Shown here in pieces: positions 1 through 8,093 of a DNA stretch of 64,000 nt. The stretch lies in NCBI RefSeq assembly GCF_051020765.1, contig NW_027469118.1, forward strand, positions 62,001 through 126,000. The letters are read 5' to 3'. Position numbers and translations under genes: made by a program. The DNA comes from Lasioglossum baleicum (taxonomy: Eukaryota > Arthropoda > Insecta > Hymenoptera > Halictidae). Position 1 is the first letter of the stretch. The number at the start of each line of letters is the position of its first letter. The notes under the pieces were generated by a model that saw only the letters and a program-made list of their open reading frames with translations, did no database searches and was not told where the DNA came from.

Positions 1-499
1 GGAACTGGCGGTACTGACAGTAGGTGTCGTACATCGGATCTTCTATACAGATGTCCTCGAGGTGGGGAAGATCTGGCAGAGTTGCTGCTGCTCGGTTCGG
101 GACGACATTAGTGGCCTTGGATGCTGGCCGCAAGACGACACGTTGATGAGTTGGCAGAGGGACGTCACTGATGATTCGGCAACGGACCCTGGGAACGATG
201 ATCGTGTCTCGGCTGTCGTCGTCGTCGGCTATGTCGATCACCTCTGGACAATCGACCGGATGCAGAACTGGCGTCGGAGCTCGCGAGAGGTCCGCGTGGT
301 TGACCTCTTTAGGAGGGTTGCAAGGGCAACCGTATACAGAAACGTAATCGGACGCGTCACACGGAATGTGCTCGGTGGTTCCCAGAAGTTCGGTCCACTC
401 GGTAGTGGCAATGATTTGATCGAGCACCGCTTTATTTCTCAACGCGCGTCTCAATTTAGCAAGTTGATACTTGCGTCCCGCTCGACGTGGGCGTCGCAT
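1..499 (-). CDS. LTR-encoded SIM-like protein, family A (3' end outside window)
   Basis: Minus-strand ORF starting at the ATG whose complement is 497-499; about 166 residues are visible and the last few lie beyond base 1. It has the family layout: basic N-terminus (MRRPRRAGRKYQLAK), the TEWTELLGTTE and CDASDYVSVYGCPC blocks, then a hydrophobic/acidic segment. It carries the CNPPKEV and DCPEV variants, otherwise seen only around 31853-34050, so it belongs to that sub-lineage. Function is unknown; see the full-length copy at 7145-7663. Confidence 0.7.
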   Translation of the reverse strand, partial: MRRPRRAGRKYQLAKLRRALRNKAVLDQIIATTEWTELLGTTEHIPCDASDYVSVYGCPCNPPKEVNHADLSRAPTPVLHPVDCPEVIDIADDDDSRDTIIVPRVRCRIISDVPLPTHQRVVLRPASKATNVVPNRAAATLPDLPHLEDICIEDPMYDTYCQYRQF

Positions 500-1043
500 G
501 GGTAAGGAATAGTAATGATGGAATATTAATAATATAATGAAAATGAACTTCCACTTGTTATTAACCTTTTTGGTAGTTAACTCGCTTCACGTCTATAGTG
601 GCGGCTCAGCGTTTCCACTGCGCTCTTTAGACCAATTCTAGACGTGGCACGAGAACTTCTCTATGACTCGCTTCAAATTCCTTATTGGCGGCTCAGCGTT
701 TCCACTGCGCACTTTAGACCAAGTCCGGATATGTCACGAGTTTAATATATTCTATGCAAGAACTGAATTGGAAGATGGTGTTGAACTAACACAAGAATAA
801 CAAGATCGAAGCACTGGTATAACAACGATATATTAAATAAGAACTGGTAAGTACACTGGTATACAATATGTAAGTAGTATTATAATAGGAGTAGTAATTG
901 GATTAATGAATAATGGATATTGTAATATGTTATAGGAATAACGTATGAGAATTAGGACTTGAGTTGAGTTGAGTTAGAGTTGGAATTGGAATTGGAATTA
1001 GGAGTGAAGGATCGACACACTTCACTTTCGCGGAGCTAGACTG
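1..1043 (-). repeat. Family A LTR, partial (minus strand)
   Basis: Minus-strand copy of the family A LTR. It enters the window inside the LTR ORF and runs back toward the LTR start, through the two GCGCAGTGGAAACGCTGAGC-containing repeats and the AATTCC-rich tract. It stops at 1043, inside the U3 region, where a plus-strand LTR A begins. The first part of U3 is therefore missing. Together with the next LTR it forms a head-to-head inverted repeat with arms of about 1 kb. Confidence 0.9.
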
Positions 1044-1287
1044 TGTTACGTCGTCCGATGTACGACGTTGGCCTTGTACACACACTATGTATACAAGGTC
1101 TGATCTACATAAGATCCATACACCGTCCCCTAGACATAAGAGCATAATATTAAGATCTCATTATTCTATTGTTCTAATCCTTATCTCCGTCTCTACCCAT
1201 CACCATAACTTCACCTTGATCAACACCTTACCTCAGTTTCAACCCATCACCACGACACATAATGCAATAAAGTATTGCATCACTCTG

Positions 1288-1310
1288 GAAGCATCTAGAA
1301 GCTTCTAGAA
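1288..1310 (+). promoter_or_regulatory. Heat-shock-element-like array in LTR A U3
   Basis: Five alternating 3-bp units at exact 2-bp spacing: GAA, ATC (one mismatch to TTC), GAA, TTC, GAA. The last three form a perfect nGAAnnTTCnnGAAn heat-shock element. The same array occurs in every family A LTR that reaches this part of U3: 6237-6259, 14757-14779, 19034-19056 (-), 26528-26550 (-), 27523-27545 (-) and 32590-32612. HSF binding is inferred from the consensus only. Confidence 0.6.
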
Positions 1311-2171
1311 ACGTCGAGAAGTCCAAAGACTGCTGCATCAGCAGTCCCACGCTCGTAGAGGGCAATAGGACAGCCACGAGACTGCAGCGTCAGCAGAAAT
1401 GCACGTGCAGTCCCCGGGAGCGAAGACGCTGCTGCGTCAGCGGTTCTCCCACTCCGACGACTGAAGAACAAAGAGACTGCAGCGTCAGCTATCCCCACTC
1501 CGAACGAAGGAGGCAAGGCAGAGCAGGCGCTTGCATCAGTCCGCCTCCAGACAGCGACTCGAACGGTCCGCTCCAAGCGAGCGACTCGCACGGACGTGCC
1601 AGTCCGGCTTCTTCCGACTTCAAGAGCAGACGTGTTCAGTCTAGCTCCGCGAAAGTGAAGTGTGTCGATCCTTCACTCCTAATTCCAATTCCAATTCCAA
1701 CTCTAACTCAACTCAACTCAACTCATACATTATTCCTACAACATATTACTATATCCATTATTCATTAATCCAATTACTACTCCTATTATAATATTACTTA
1801 CATATTGTATACCAGTGTACTTACCAGTTCTTATTTAATATATCGTTGTTATACCAGTGCTTCGATCTTGTTATTCTTGTGTTAGTTCAACACCATCTTC
1901 CAATTCAGTTCTTGCATCGAATATATTAAACTCGTGACATATCCGGACTTGGTCTAAAGTGCGCAGTGGAAACGCTGAGCCGCCAATAAGGAATTTGAAG
2001 CGAGTCATAGAGAAGTTCTCGTGCCACGTCTAGAATTGGTCTAAAGAGCGCAGTGGAAACGCTGAGCCGCCACTATAGACGTGAAGCGAGTTAACTACCA
2101 AAAAGGTTAATAACAAGTGGAAGTTCATTTTCATTATATTATTAATATTCCATCATTACTATTCCTTACCC

Positions 2172-2690
2172 ATGCGACGCCCACGTCGAGCGGGACGCAA
2201 GTATCAACTTGCTAAATCGAGACGCGCGTTGAGAAATAAAGCGGTGCTCGATCAAATCATTGCCACTACCGAGTGGACAGAACTTCTGGGAACCACCGAG
2301 CACATTCCGTGTGACGCGTCCGATTACGTTTCTGTATACGGTTGCCCTTGCAGCCTTCCTAAAGAGGTCAGCCACGCGGACCTCTCGCGAGCTCCGACGC
2401 CAGTTCTGCATCCGGTCGATCATCCGGAGGTGATCGACATAGCCGACGACGACGACAGCCGAGACACGATCATCGTTCCCAGGGTCCGTTGCCGAATCAT
2501 CAGTGACGTTCCTCTGCCAACTCATCAACGTGTCGTCTTGCGGCCAGCATCCAAGGCCACTAATGTCGTCCCGAACCGAGCAGCAGCAACTCTGCCAGAT
2601 CTTCCCCACCTCGAGGACATCTGTATAGAGGACCCGATGTACGACACCTACCGCCAGTACCGCCAGTTCCTGCTGCAACAATATTATTAG
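2172..2690 (+). CDS. LTR-encoded SIM-like protein, family A
   Basis: 172-aa ORF inside the LTR, ATG to TAG, with the family blocks described at 7145-7663. This copy has SHADLSR where others have NHADLSR, and DHPEVIDIADDDD at the acidic segment. A GTGAGT candidate splice donor follows 20 bp after the stop, at 2711-2716. Function unknown. Confidence 0.7.
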   Translation: MRRPRRAGRKYQLAKSRRALRNKAVLDQIIATTEWTELLGTTEHIPCDASDYVSVYGCPCSLPKEVSHADLSRAPTPVLHPVDHPEVIDIADDDDSRDTIIVPRVRCRIISDVPLPTHQRVVLRPASKATNVVPNRAAATLPDLPHLEDICIEDPMYDTYRQYRQFLLQQYY

Positions 2691-2999
2691 GCGTTAATAC
2701 AGCATTGCGGTGAGTCGTATAATATCTTGTATAATTGCTGAATCCTGTAAACTCACCGTTTTCGTTGCATCATCTCGCGCGTGATTCTTGTCGGACACTT
2801 CTTGTAACCGCGTCGGACGTTCTCTTCTTGACTGCATCCATAGCAATATCGGTTGTCCTAGTGCATATGACAGCCCGCGGCTGTCTCGGCACGAAAGACC
2901 ACTCCTCATTTTAATCTTCATATCTCAACCGTCCGTCTGTCACTGTTCTCTTTTCTCTCTCCTGGTACCTGTAACAAAAACACAGTGACGGACGTGACA

Positions 3000-4162
3000 A
3001 TTATACCAGTGCTTCGATTGTGTTATTCTTGTGTTAGTACAACACTATCTTCCAATTCAGTTCTTACATTGAATGTATTATACTCGTGACATATCCGGAC
3101 TTGGTCTAAAGTGCGCAGTGGAAACGCTGAGCCGCCAATAAGGAATTTGAAGCGAGTCATAGAGAAGTTCTCGTGCCACGTCTAGAATTGGTCTAAAGAG
3201 CGCAGTGGAAACGCTGAGCCGCCACTATAGACGTGAAGCGAGTTAACTACCTAAAAGGTTAACAACAAATGGAAGTTCATTTTCATTATCTTATTAATAT
3301 TCCGTCATTACTATTCCTTACCTATGCGACGCCCACGTCGAGCGGGACGCAAGTATCAACTTGCTAAATCGAGACGCGCGTTGAGAAATAAAGCGGTGCT
3401 CGATCAAATCATTGCCACTACCGAGTGGACAGAACTTCTGGGAACCACCGAACACATTCCGTGTGACGCGTCCGATTACGTTTCTGTATACGGTTGCCCT
3501 TGCAGCCTTCCTAAAGAGGTCAACCACGCGGACCTCTCGCGAGCTCCGACGCCAGTTCTGTGCCCGATCGATCGCCCAGAGGTGAGCGACATAGCCGACG
3601 ACGACGACAGCCAAGACACGATCATCGTTCCCAGGGTCCGTTGCCGAATCATCAGTGACGTCCCTCTGCCAACTCATCAACGTGTCGTCTTGCGGCCAGC
3701 ATCCAAGGCCACTAATGTCGTCCCGAACCGAGCAGCAGCAACTCTGCCAGATCTTCCCCACCTCGAGGACATCTGTATAGAAGACCCGATGTACGACACC
3801 TACTGCCAGTACCGCCAGTTCCTGCTGCAACAATATTATTAGGCGTTAATACAGCATTGCGGTGAGTCGTATAATGTCTTGTATAATTGCTGAATCCTGT
3901 AAACTCACCGTTTTCGTTGCATCATCTCGCGCGTGATTCTTGTCGGGACACTTCTTGTAACCGCGTCGGACGTTCTCTTCTTGACTGCATCCATAGCAAT
4001 ATCGGTTGTCCTAGTGCATATGACAGCCCGCGGCTGTCTCGGCACGAAAGACCACTCCTCAATTACTTTTCATATATCCACCGTCCGTCTGTCACTGTTC
4101 TTGAGTGCCATCCTTTTCTCTCTCTTGGTACCTGTAACAAAAACACAGTGACGGACGTGACA
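3000..4162 (+). repeat. Family A LTR, 3' part
   Basis: Plus-strand LTR A missing its first ~0.85 kb. It starts abruptly inside the TTATACCAGTGCTTCG region right after the preceding complete LTR and ends in the normal GACGGACGTGACA terminus at 4162. Downstream is not a PBS but gag-like coding sequence of another family, so this LTR end sits in a foreign gag gene. Confidence 0.85.
3324..3842 (+). CDS. LTR-encoded SIM-like protein, family A, variant SIM
   Basis: 172-aa ORF, ATG to TAG, same blocks as the other copies. The acidic segment reads EVSDIADDDD instead of EVIDIADDDD, replacing the second hydrophobic residue of the SIM-like core by Ser. If the motif is a real SUMO-interacting motif this copy should bind weakly. 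The LTR around it is truncated, so this copy may no longer be expressed. Confidence 0.65.
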   Translation: MRRPRRAGRKYQLAKSRRALRNKAVLDQIIATTEWTELLGTTEHIPCDASDYVSVYGCPCSLPKEVNHADLSRAPTPVLCPIDRPEVSDIADDDDSQDTIIVPRVRCRIISDVPLPTHQRVVLRPASKATNVVPNRAAATLPDLPHLEDICIEDPMYDTYCQYRQFLLQQYY

Positions 4163-4532
4163 ACGAACCGTCGCAATCAAATCAGCGCGAAACGTATAAA
4201 CGCGAAGATCGCGCTTCCCAGTCCCCAGGTCGCGATCGCTTTCCTACGGAGAATCAGAAGTATTGTAAATATTGTAAGCGCACGGGACATGACATACACG
4301 AATGTCGCCGCCGCGAATATTACAATAGAAATGAGTCGGGAAACGAATCAAGCCTCCCGACAAACGCGACCAAAGGACGGGAGGCATCCCAAGAGAATCG
4401 CCAAAAGGCAACACAGCTGGCCGTTGTTACGTCCCTAGTACTGCATCCGGTGTACCGTCGACGCGTCCTTCGGATTGTAACAGGTGGTCGACACGTCCAG
4501 GAAATGAAAGCTTCCGGCCGTGACGAATATTA
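4163..4532 (+). pseudogene. Family C gag remnant (nucleocapsid end)
   Basis: Directly after the LTR A terminus an open frame runs through an Arg/Glu/Gln-rich stretch into a CCHC zinc knuckle (YCKYCKRTGHDIHECRRR, C-X2-C-X4-H-X4-C) at about 4261-4314, and ends at a TAA at 4530-4532. The knuckle matches the family A and B gags in spacing and in the GHDIHECR core but differs in flanking residues, so I call it a third family. N-terminal gag and protease are absent. The -1 frameshift signal survives inside it. Confidence 0.75.
4338..4385 (+). promoter_or_regulatory. -1 ribosomal frameshift signal, family C
   Basis: Slippery heptamer GGGAAAC at 4338-4344, positioned as G GGA AAC relative to the zinc-knuckle frame. 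A 7-nt spacer is followed by a perfect 8-bp stem: GCCTCCCG (4352-4359) with CGGGAGGC (4378-4385). Same architecture as in families A and B with a different loop sequence. Confidence 0.75.
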
Positions 4533-5949
4533 AATAAAAGAACGTTCGATCTTAGATCCACGCGACACGTACGTTCGCGTCTGATCAAGGCTTGCCTTGT
4601 CCGAAATTACTAACCTCCTCTGATACAAAGTCAACGTGTCCCCTGAGGGACGAAGGGACCGGAGGGAGACGAAGAAAGATGGCGGAAGACGAAAAGGGGT
4701 TATACTCACGTGAAATTGTAGGTTAGGAGGCGCCGATGGCTACTTCGCACGTGCACTCGCCTTCTTTGAGCTCTACGATATAATCCTCTGATAGGAACAA
4801 GGGTGGAAGGGAATCGATATATGCGATCGCGAGGAATATAATAAAGAATTGATGCACTGAACCGACGTTTCTTGTGACACGTTCCTTTTCTCGCGGCGCT
4901 GATCGGCACGCAAGGTGACCGCCTTCGCACTTAAGACGAGTATCGAGAATTCCGAATTTATTATCGCTTAATACGCGACTTGGATTGTGTTCTGTCCCGT
5001 CGGCGCGAATCAGTCTAATAATGACCGCCCTCGCCCTGAGAACGTATAATCGGAACACGATCCAAGTGCACTAACACGGATACACTCGCGGTCACTGGCG
5101 AAGAAAAGGGTAATGTAATGAACGGAAGAAGGTACTGGTAACGATAGAAATTGAAGAATGAAACGTTAATGAATGTGTTATGTGAGATGAATTTATATAT
5201 GAAGAATGACACAGAGAATCAGAATATTTAATCAGTGTAAGAGTGAATCGGAACAGTATTATAATCGTAGTAATATAAATAGTACAGTTTAATTTATAAA
5301 GAACAAGATATAAATGTCGGAAATTGGAATTGATGTAGGAAATAGGAGGATTCGTAACGAGAGCACTGAACTACACTTGCTTGAATATACGAAAGAGAGT
5401 ACTTGTTAACGATTGCACAGTTGGCGAACGAAAAAGAGCTTGTTAACGACTCGACGGTCGGCGAACGAAAAGAGAGCTTGTTAACGACTCGACGGTTGGC
5501 GAACGAAAAAGAGCTATCCACTCTGAGAGGGGATACTTATAGGCCGAGCGCGGACCAGCGAAATTCGGCTGTTGCTATGCGAAAAGCACGTGTTTCTTAC
5601 GTAACTTGGTTATATAATCGAGGTCATATGGTTACGTAATCGCTGTATAGTGATTATGTAACCGCTGTCATGTAATCGAACACGTGTATGAATTCTACAT
5701 AAAATAATTATCAATTATGTGGATTTCGAGTTTTGAGGTATCGATGAATATCAGGAGAGATTGTATTAAACAATTTCCTAATATTAATCGACATGAAAAC
5801 GTGGATTTCTCTCGTATGTACGTATAATTGCATTGCTTTACGTTATACGTAATTGCATGCGATTATACGTAATTATACGTTATACAGAAATTATTATGAT
5901 TAATTTGTTGCTCATGATAATTTCATTATGCATAATTGATAGTTATTTG
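4533..5949. other. Unassigned, probably diverged LTR-like sequence
   Basis: No coding region with family similarity is visible. The stretch has features reminiscent of the LTRs read on the minus strand (a GGTACTGGTAACGATAG-like segment near 5130, AT-rich sequence, GGAATTGGAATTG-like words near 5320), so it may be a diverged LTR of a related family. I cannot place its ends. A 38-bp tandem repeat lies at 5401-5513. Confidence 0.35.
5401..5513. repeat. 38-bp tandem repeat, three copies
   Basis: Three head-to-tail units (5401-5438, 5439-5476, 5477-5513), each starting with CTTGTTAACGA and containing GGCGAACGAAAA. The first unit is the most diverged. Local duplications are common in the LTRs of this window, which fits an LTR origin, but that is inference. 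Confidence 0.8.
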
Positions 5950-5992
5950 TGTTACGTCGGACGACATCCGACGTTGGTCGAATCGAGGACCG
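5950..5992 (+). repeat. Family B LTR, first 43 bp only
   Basis: Starts TGTTACGTCGGACGAC and contains the inverted repeat ACGTCGGA / TCCGACGT that opens family B LTRs. It is cut after 43 bp by the 5' LTR of element A1. The rest of this LTR is not found in plus orientation beyond A1. Confidence 0.8.
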
Positions 5993-6210
5993 TGTTACGT
6001 CGTCCGATGTACGACGTTGGCCTTGTACACACACTATGTATACAAGGTCTGATCTGCATAAGATCCACACACCGTCCCCTAGACATAAGAGCATAATATT
6101 AAGATCTCATTATTGTATTGTTCTAATCCTTATCTCCGTCTCTACCCATCACCATAACTTCACCTTGATCAACACCTTACCTCAGTTTCAACCCATCACC
6201 ACGACACATA

Positions 6211-6231
6211 ATGCAATAAAGTATTGCATCA
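6211..6231 (+). promoter_or_regulatory. Palindrome with amino-acid-response-type element
   Basis: ATGCAATA and TATTGCAT form a perfect inverted repeat with a 3-bp spacer. Its right arm continues to ATTGCATCA (6223-6231), identical to the C/EBP-ATF composite core. The heat-shock-like array starts 5 bp downstream. The embedded AATAAA could be read as a poly(A) signal, but its place in upstream U3 argues against that use. Conserved in all family A LTRs covering this position. Confidence 0.5.
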
Positions 6232-7144
6232 CTCTGGAAGCATCTAGAAGCTTCTAGAAACGTCGAGAAATCCAAAGACTGCTGCATCAGCAGTCCCACG
6301 CTCGTAGAGGGCAATAGGACAACCACGAGACTGCAGCGTCAGCAGAAATGCACGTGCAGTCCCCGGGAGCGAAGACGCTGCTGCGTCAGCGGTTCTCCCG
6401 CTCCGACGACTGAAGAACAAAGAGACTGCAGCGTCAGCTATCCCCACTCCGACCGAAGGAGGCAAGGCAGAGCGGACGCTTGCATCAGTCCGCCTCCATC
6501 TCGCGACTCGAGCAGTCCGCCTTCAGCCAGCGACTCGCACAGACGTGCCTACCTGGCCTCAGCCGCCAGTCCGGCTTCTTCCGACGATAAGAGCAGACGT
6601 GTTCAGTCTAGCTCCGCGAAAGTGAAGTGTGTCGATCCTCCACTCCTAATTCCAATTCCAATTCCAACTCTAACTCAACTCAACTCAACTCCTAATTCTC
6701 ATACATTATTCCTATAACATATTACAATATCCATTATTCATTAATCCAATTACTACTCCTATTATAATATTACTTACATATTGTATACCAGTGTACTTAC
6801 CAGTTCTTATTCAATATATCATTATTATACCAGTGCTTCGATTGTGTTATTCTTGTGTTAGTACAACACTATCTTCCAGTTCAGTTCTTACATTGAATGT
6901 ATTATACTCGTGACATATCCGGACTTGGTCTAAAGTGCGCAGTGGAAACGCTGAGCCGCCAATAAGGAATTTGAAGCTCATAGAGAAGTTCTCGTGCCAC
7001 GTCTAGAATTGGTCTAAAGAGCGCAGTGGAAACGCTGAGCCGCCACTATAGACGTGAAGCGAGTTAACTACCAAAAAGGTTAATAACAAGTGGAAGTTCA
7101 TTTTCATTATCTTATTAATATTCCGTCATTACTATTCCTTACCT

Positions 7145-7663
7145 ATGCGACGCCCACGTCGAGCGGGACGCAAGTATCAACTTGCTAAATTGAGACGCGC
7201 GTTGAGAAATAAAGCGGTGCTCGATCAAATCATTGCCACTACCGAGTGGACAGAACTTCTGGGAACCACCGAGCACATTCCGTGTGACGCGTCCGATTAC
7301 GTTTCTGTATACGGTTGCCCTTGCAGCCTTCCTAAAGAGGTCAACCACGCGGACCTCTCGCGAGCTCCGACGCCAGTTCTGTGCCCGATCGATCGCCCAG
7401 AGGTGATCGACATAGCCGACGACGACGACAGCCAAGACACGATCATCGTTCCCAGGGTCCGTTGCCGAATCATCAGTGACGTTCCTCTGCCAGCTCATCA
7501 ACGTGTCGTCTTGCGGCCAGCATCCAAGGCCACTAACGTCGTCCCGAACCGAGCAGCAGCAATTCTGCCAGATCTTCCCCACCTCGAGGACATCTGTATA
7601 GAAGACCCGATGTACGACACCTACTGCCAGTACCGCCAGTTCCTGCTGCAACAATATTATTAG
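7145..7663 (+). CDS. LTR-encoded SIM-like protein, family A (reference copy)
   Basis: 172 aa, ATG to TAG, in the sense orientation about 1.15 kb into the LTR. Seen: a strongly basic N-terminus (MRRPRRAGRKYQLAK) that could be a nuclear signal; TEWTELLGTTE; CDASDYVSVYGCPC; HADLSR; a central hydrophobic-acidic segment EVIDIADDDDSQDT shaped like a SUMO-interacting motif; PDLPHLEDICIEDPMYDT; terminal LLQQYY. Family B proteins keep these blocks while the intervening sequence differs, which suggests selection on the protein. No enzyme domain is recognised. It lies upstream of gag on the same strand, so LTR-initiated RNA could encode it first. A role in nuclear SUMO-linked processes is a hypothesis. 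Confidence 0.75.
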   Translation: MRRPRRAGRKYQLAKLRRALRNKAVLDQIIATTEWTELLGTTEHIPCDASDYVSVYGCPCSLPKEVNHADLSRAPTPVLCPIDRPEVIDIADDDDSQDTIIVPRVRCRIISDVPLPAHQRVVLRPASKATNVVPNRAAAILPDLPHLEDICIEDPMYDTYCQYRQFLLQQYY

Positions 7664-7680
7664 GCGTTAATACAGCATTG

Positions 7681-7731
7681 CGGTGAGTCGTATAATGTCT
7701 TGTATAATTGCTGAATCCTGTAAACTCACCG
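7681..7731 (+). promoter_or_regulatory. Candidate 5' splice donor inside an RNA stem
   Basis: GTGAGT at 7683-7688, 20 nt after the LTR-ORF stop, is a strong donor consensus. It is part of CGGTGAGT (7681-7688), which can pair with ACTCACCG (7724-7731) around a 35-nt loop. Family B keeps GGTGAGA and CTCACCG at the same place (57074-57080 and downstream; 46622-46628). A spliced mRNA from here to env in env-bearing copies is plausible but unproven. Confidence 0.55.
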
Positions 7732-7986
7732 TTTTCGTTGCATCATCTCGCGCGTGATTCTTGTCGGACACTTCTTGTAACCGCGTCGGACGTTCTCTCC
7801 TTGACTGCATCCATAGCAATATCGGTTGTCCTAGTGCATATGACAGCCCGCGGCTGTCTCGGCACGAAAGACCACTCTTCAATTACTCTTCATATCTCCA
7901 CCGTCCGTCTGTCACTGTTCTTGAGTGCCATCCTTTTCCCTCCCTTGGTACCTGTCACAAAAACACAGTGACGGACGTGACAAATT

Positions 7987-8003
7987 TGGCGCAGTCGGTA
8001 GGA
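7987..8003 (+). other. Primer-binding site, tRNA-Ser type
   Basis: TGGCGCAGTCGGTAGGA, 4 nt after the LTR end, is complementary to the 3' terminal 17 nt (including CCA) of an insect serine tRNA as I recall it. The same tRNA primes several Drosophila Gypsy-group elements. Identical in families A and B. Confidence 0.8.
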
Positions 8004-8093
8004 CATCGAAGTGGTCGCCGATATTTGCATTAATAAGCCCCGACGCGTGTCAGTACGAAATTCACATTTTAAATCTCATTTATATCTTTCAAA

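Larger units (their letters stand above)
1044..2999 (+). repeat. Family A LTR, complete, without internal region
   Basis: Complete 1956-bp LTR A, from TGTTACGTCGTCCG to GACGGACGTGACA. No PBS or gag follows, so formally it is a solo LTR. The flanks do not show a target duplication: the left flank (ending GACTG) lies in a minus-strand LTR A, while the right flank (starting ATTATACC) is plus-strand LTR A interior. It contains the heat-shock-element-like array at 1288-1310 and the LTR ORF. Confidence 0.9.
5993..7982 (+). repeat. A1 5' LTR
   Basis: 1990 bp. Visible parts in order: inverted repeats at the LTR start; ATF4/C-EBP-type ATTGCATCA inside a palindrome (6211-6231); heat-shock-like array (6237-6259); four TGCTGACGNNGCAG-type motifs (about 6277-6438); AATTCC-rich tract; a 35-bp sequence ending GCTGAGCCGCC present twice (about 6923-7045); the 172-aa ORF; splice-donor hairpin; ACAGCCCGCGGCTGT hairpin near 7846; pyrimidine-rich tract; terminal GTGACA. 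I could not fix the transcription start or poly(A) site. Confidence 0.9.

Noticed and set aside
1680..1725. AATTCC/CAACT simple repeats as a separate satellite
   Set aside because: They occur at the same place in every LTR and are part of the LTR, with only minor length variation.
2166..2681. Antisense 171-codon open frames overlapping each LTR ORF
   Set aside because: They start at TTG, have no ATG, and appear because the codon usage of the sense ORF leaves few antisense stops. Conservation pattern follows the sense protein.
6211..6229. AATAAA in the palindrome as the LTR poly(A) signal
   Set aside because: It lies early in U3 among enhancer-like motifs, upstream of the LTR ORF and any plausible transcription start; polyadenylation here would remove the repeat region needed for reverse transcription.
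7987..8003. tRNA gene or pol III A box (GGCGCAGTCGGTAGG resembles a tRNA D-arm)
   Set aside because: No complete cloverleaf or B box follows, and its position 4-5 nt after each LTR with complementarity to the tRNA-Ser 3' end identifies it as the primer-binding site.
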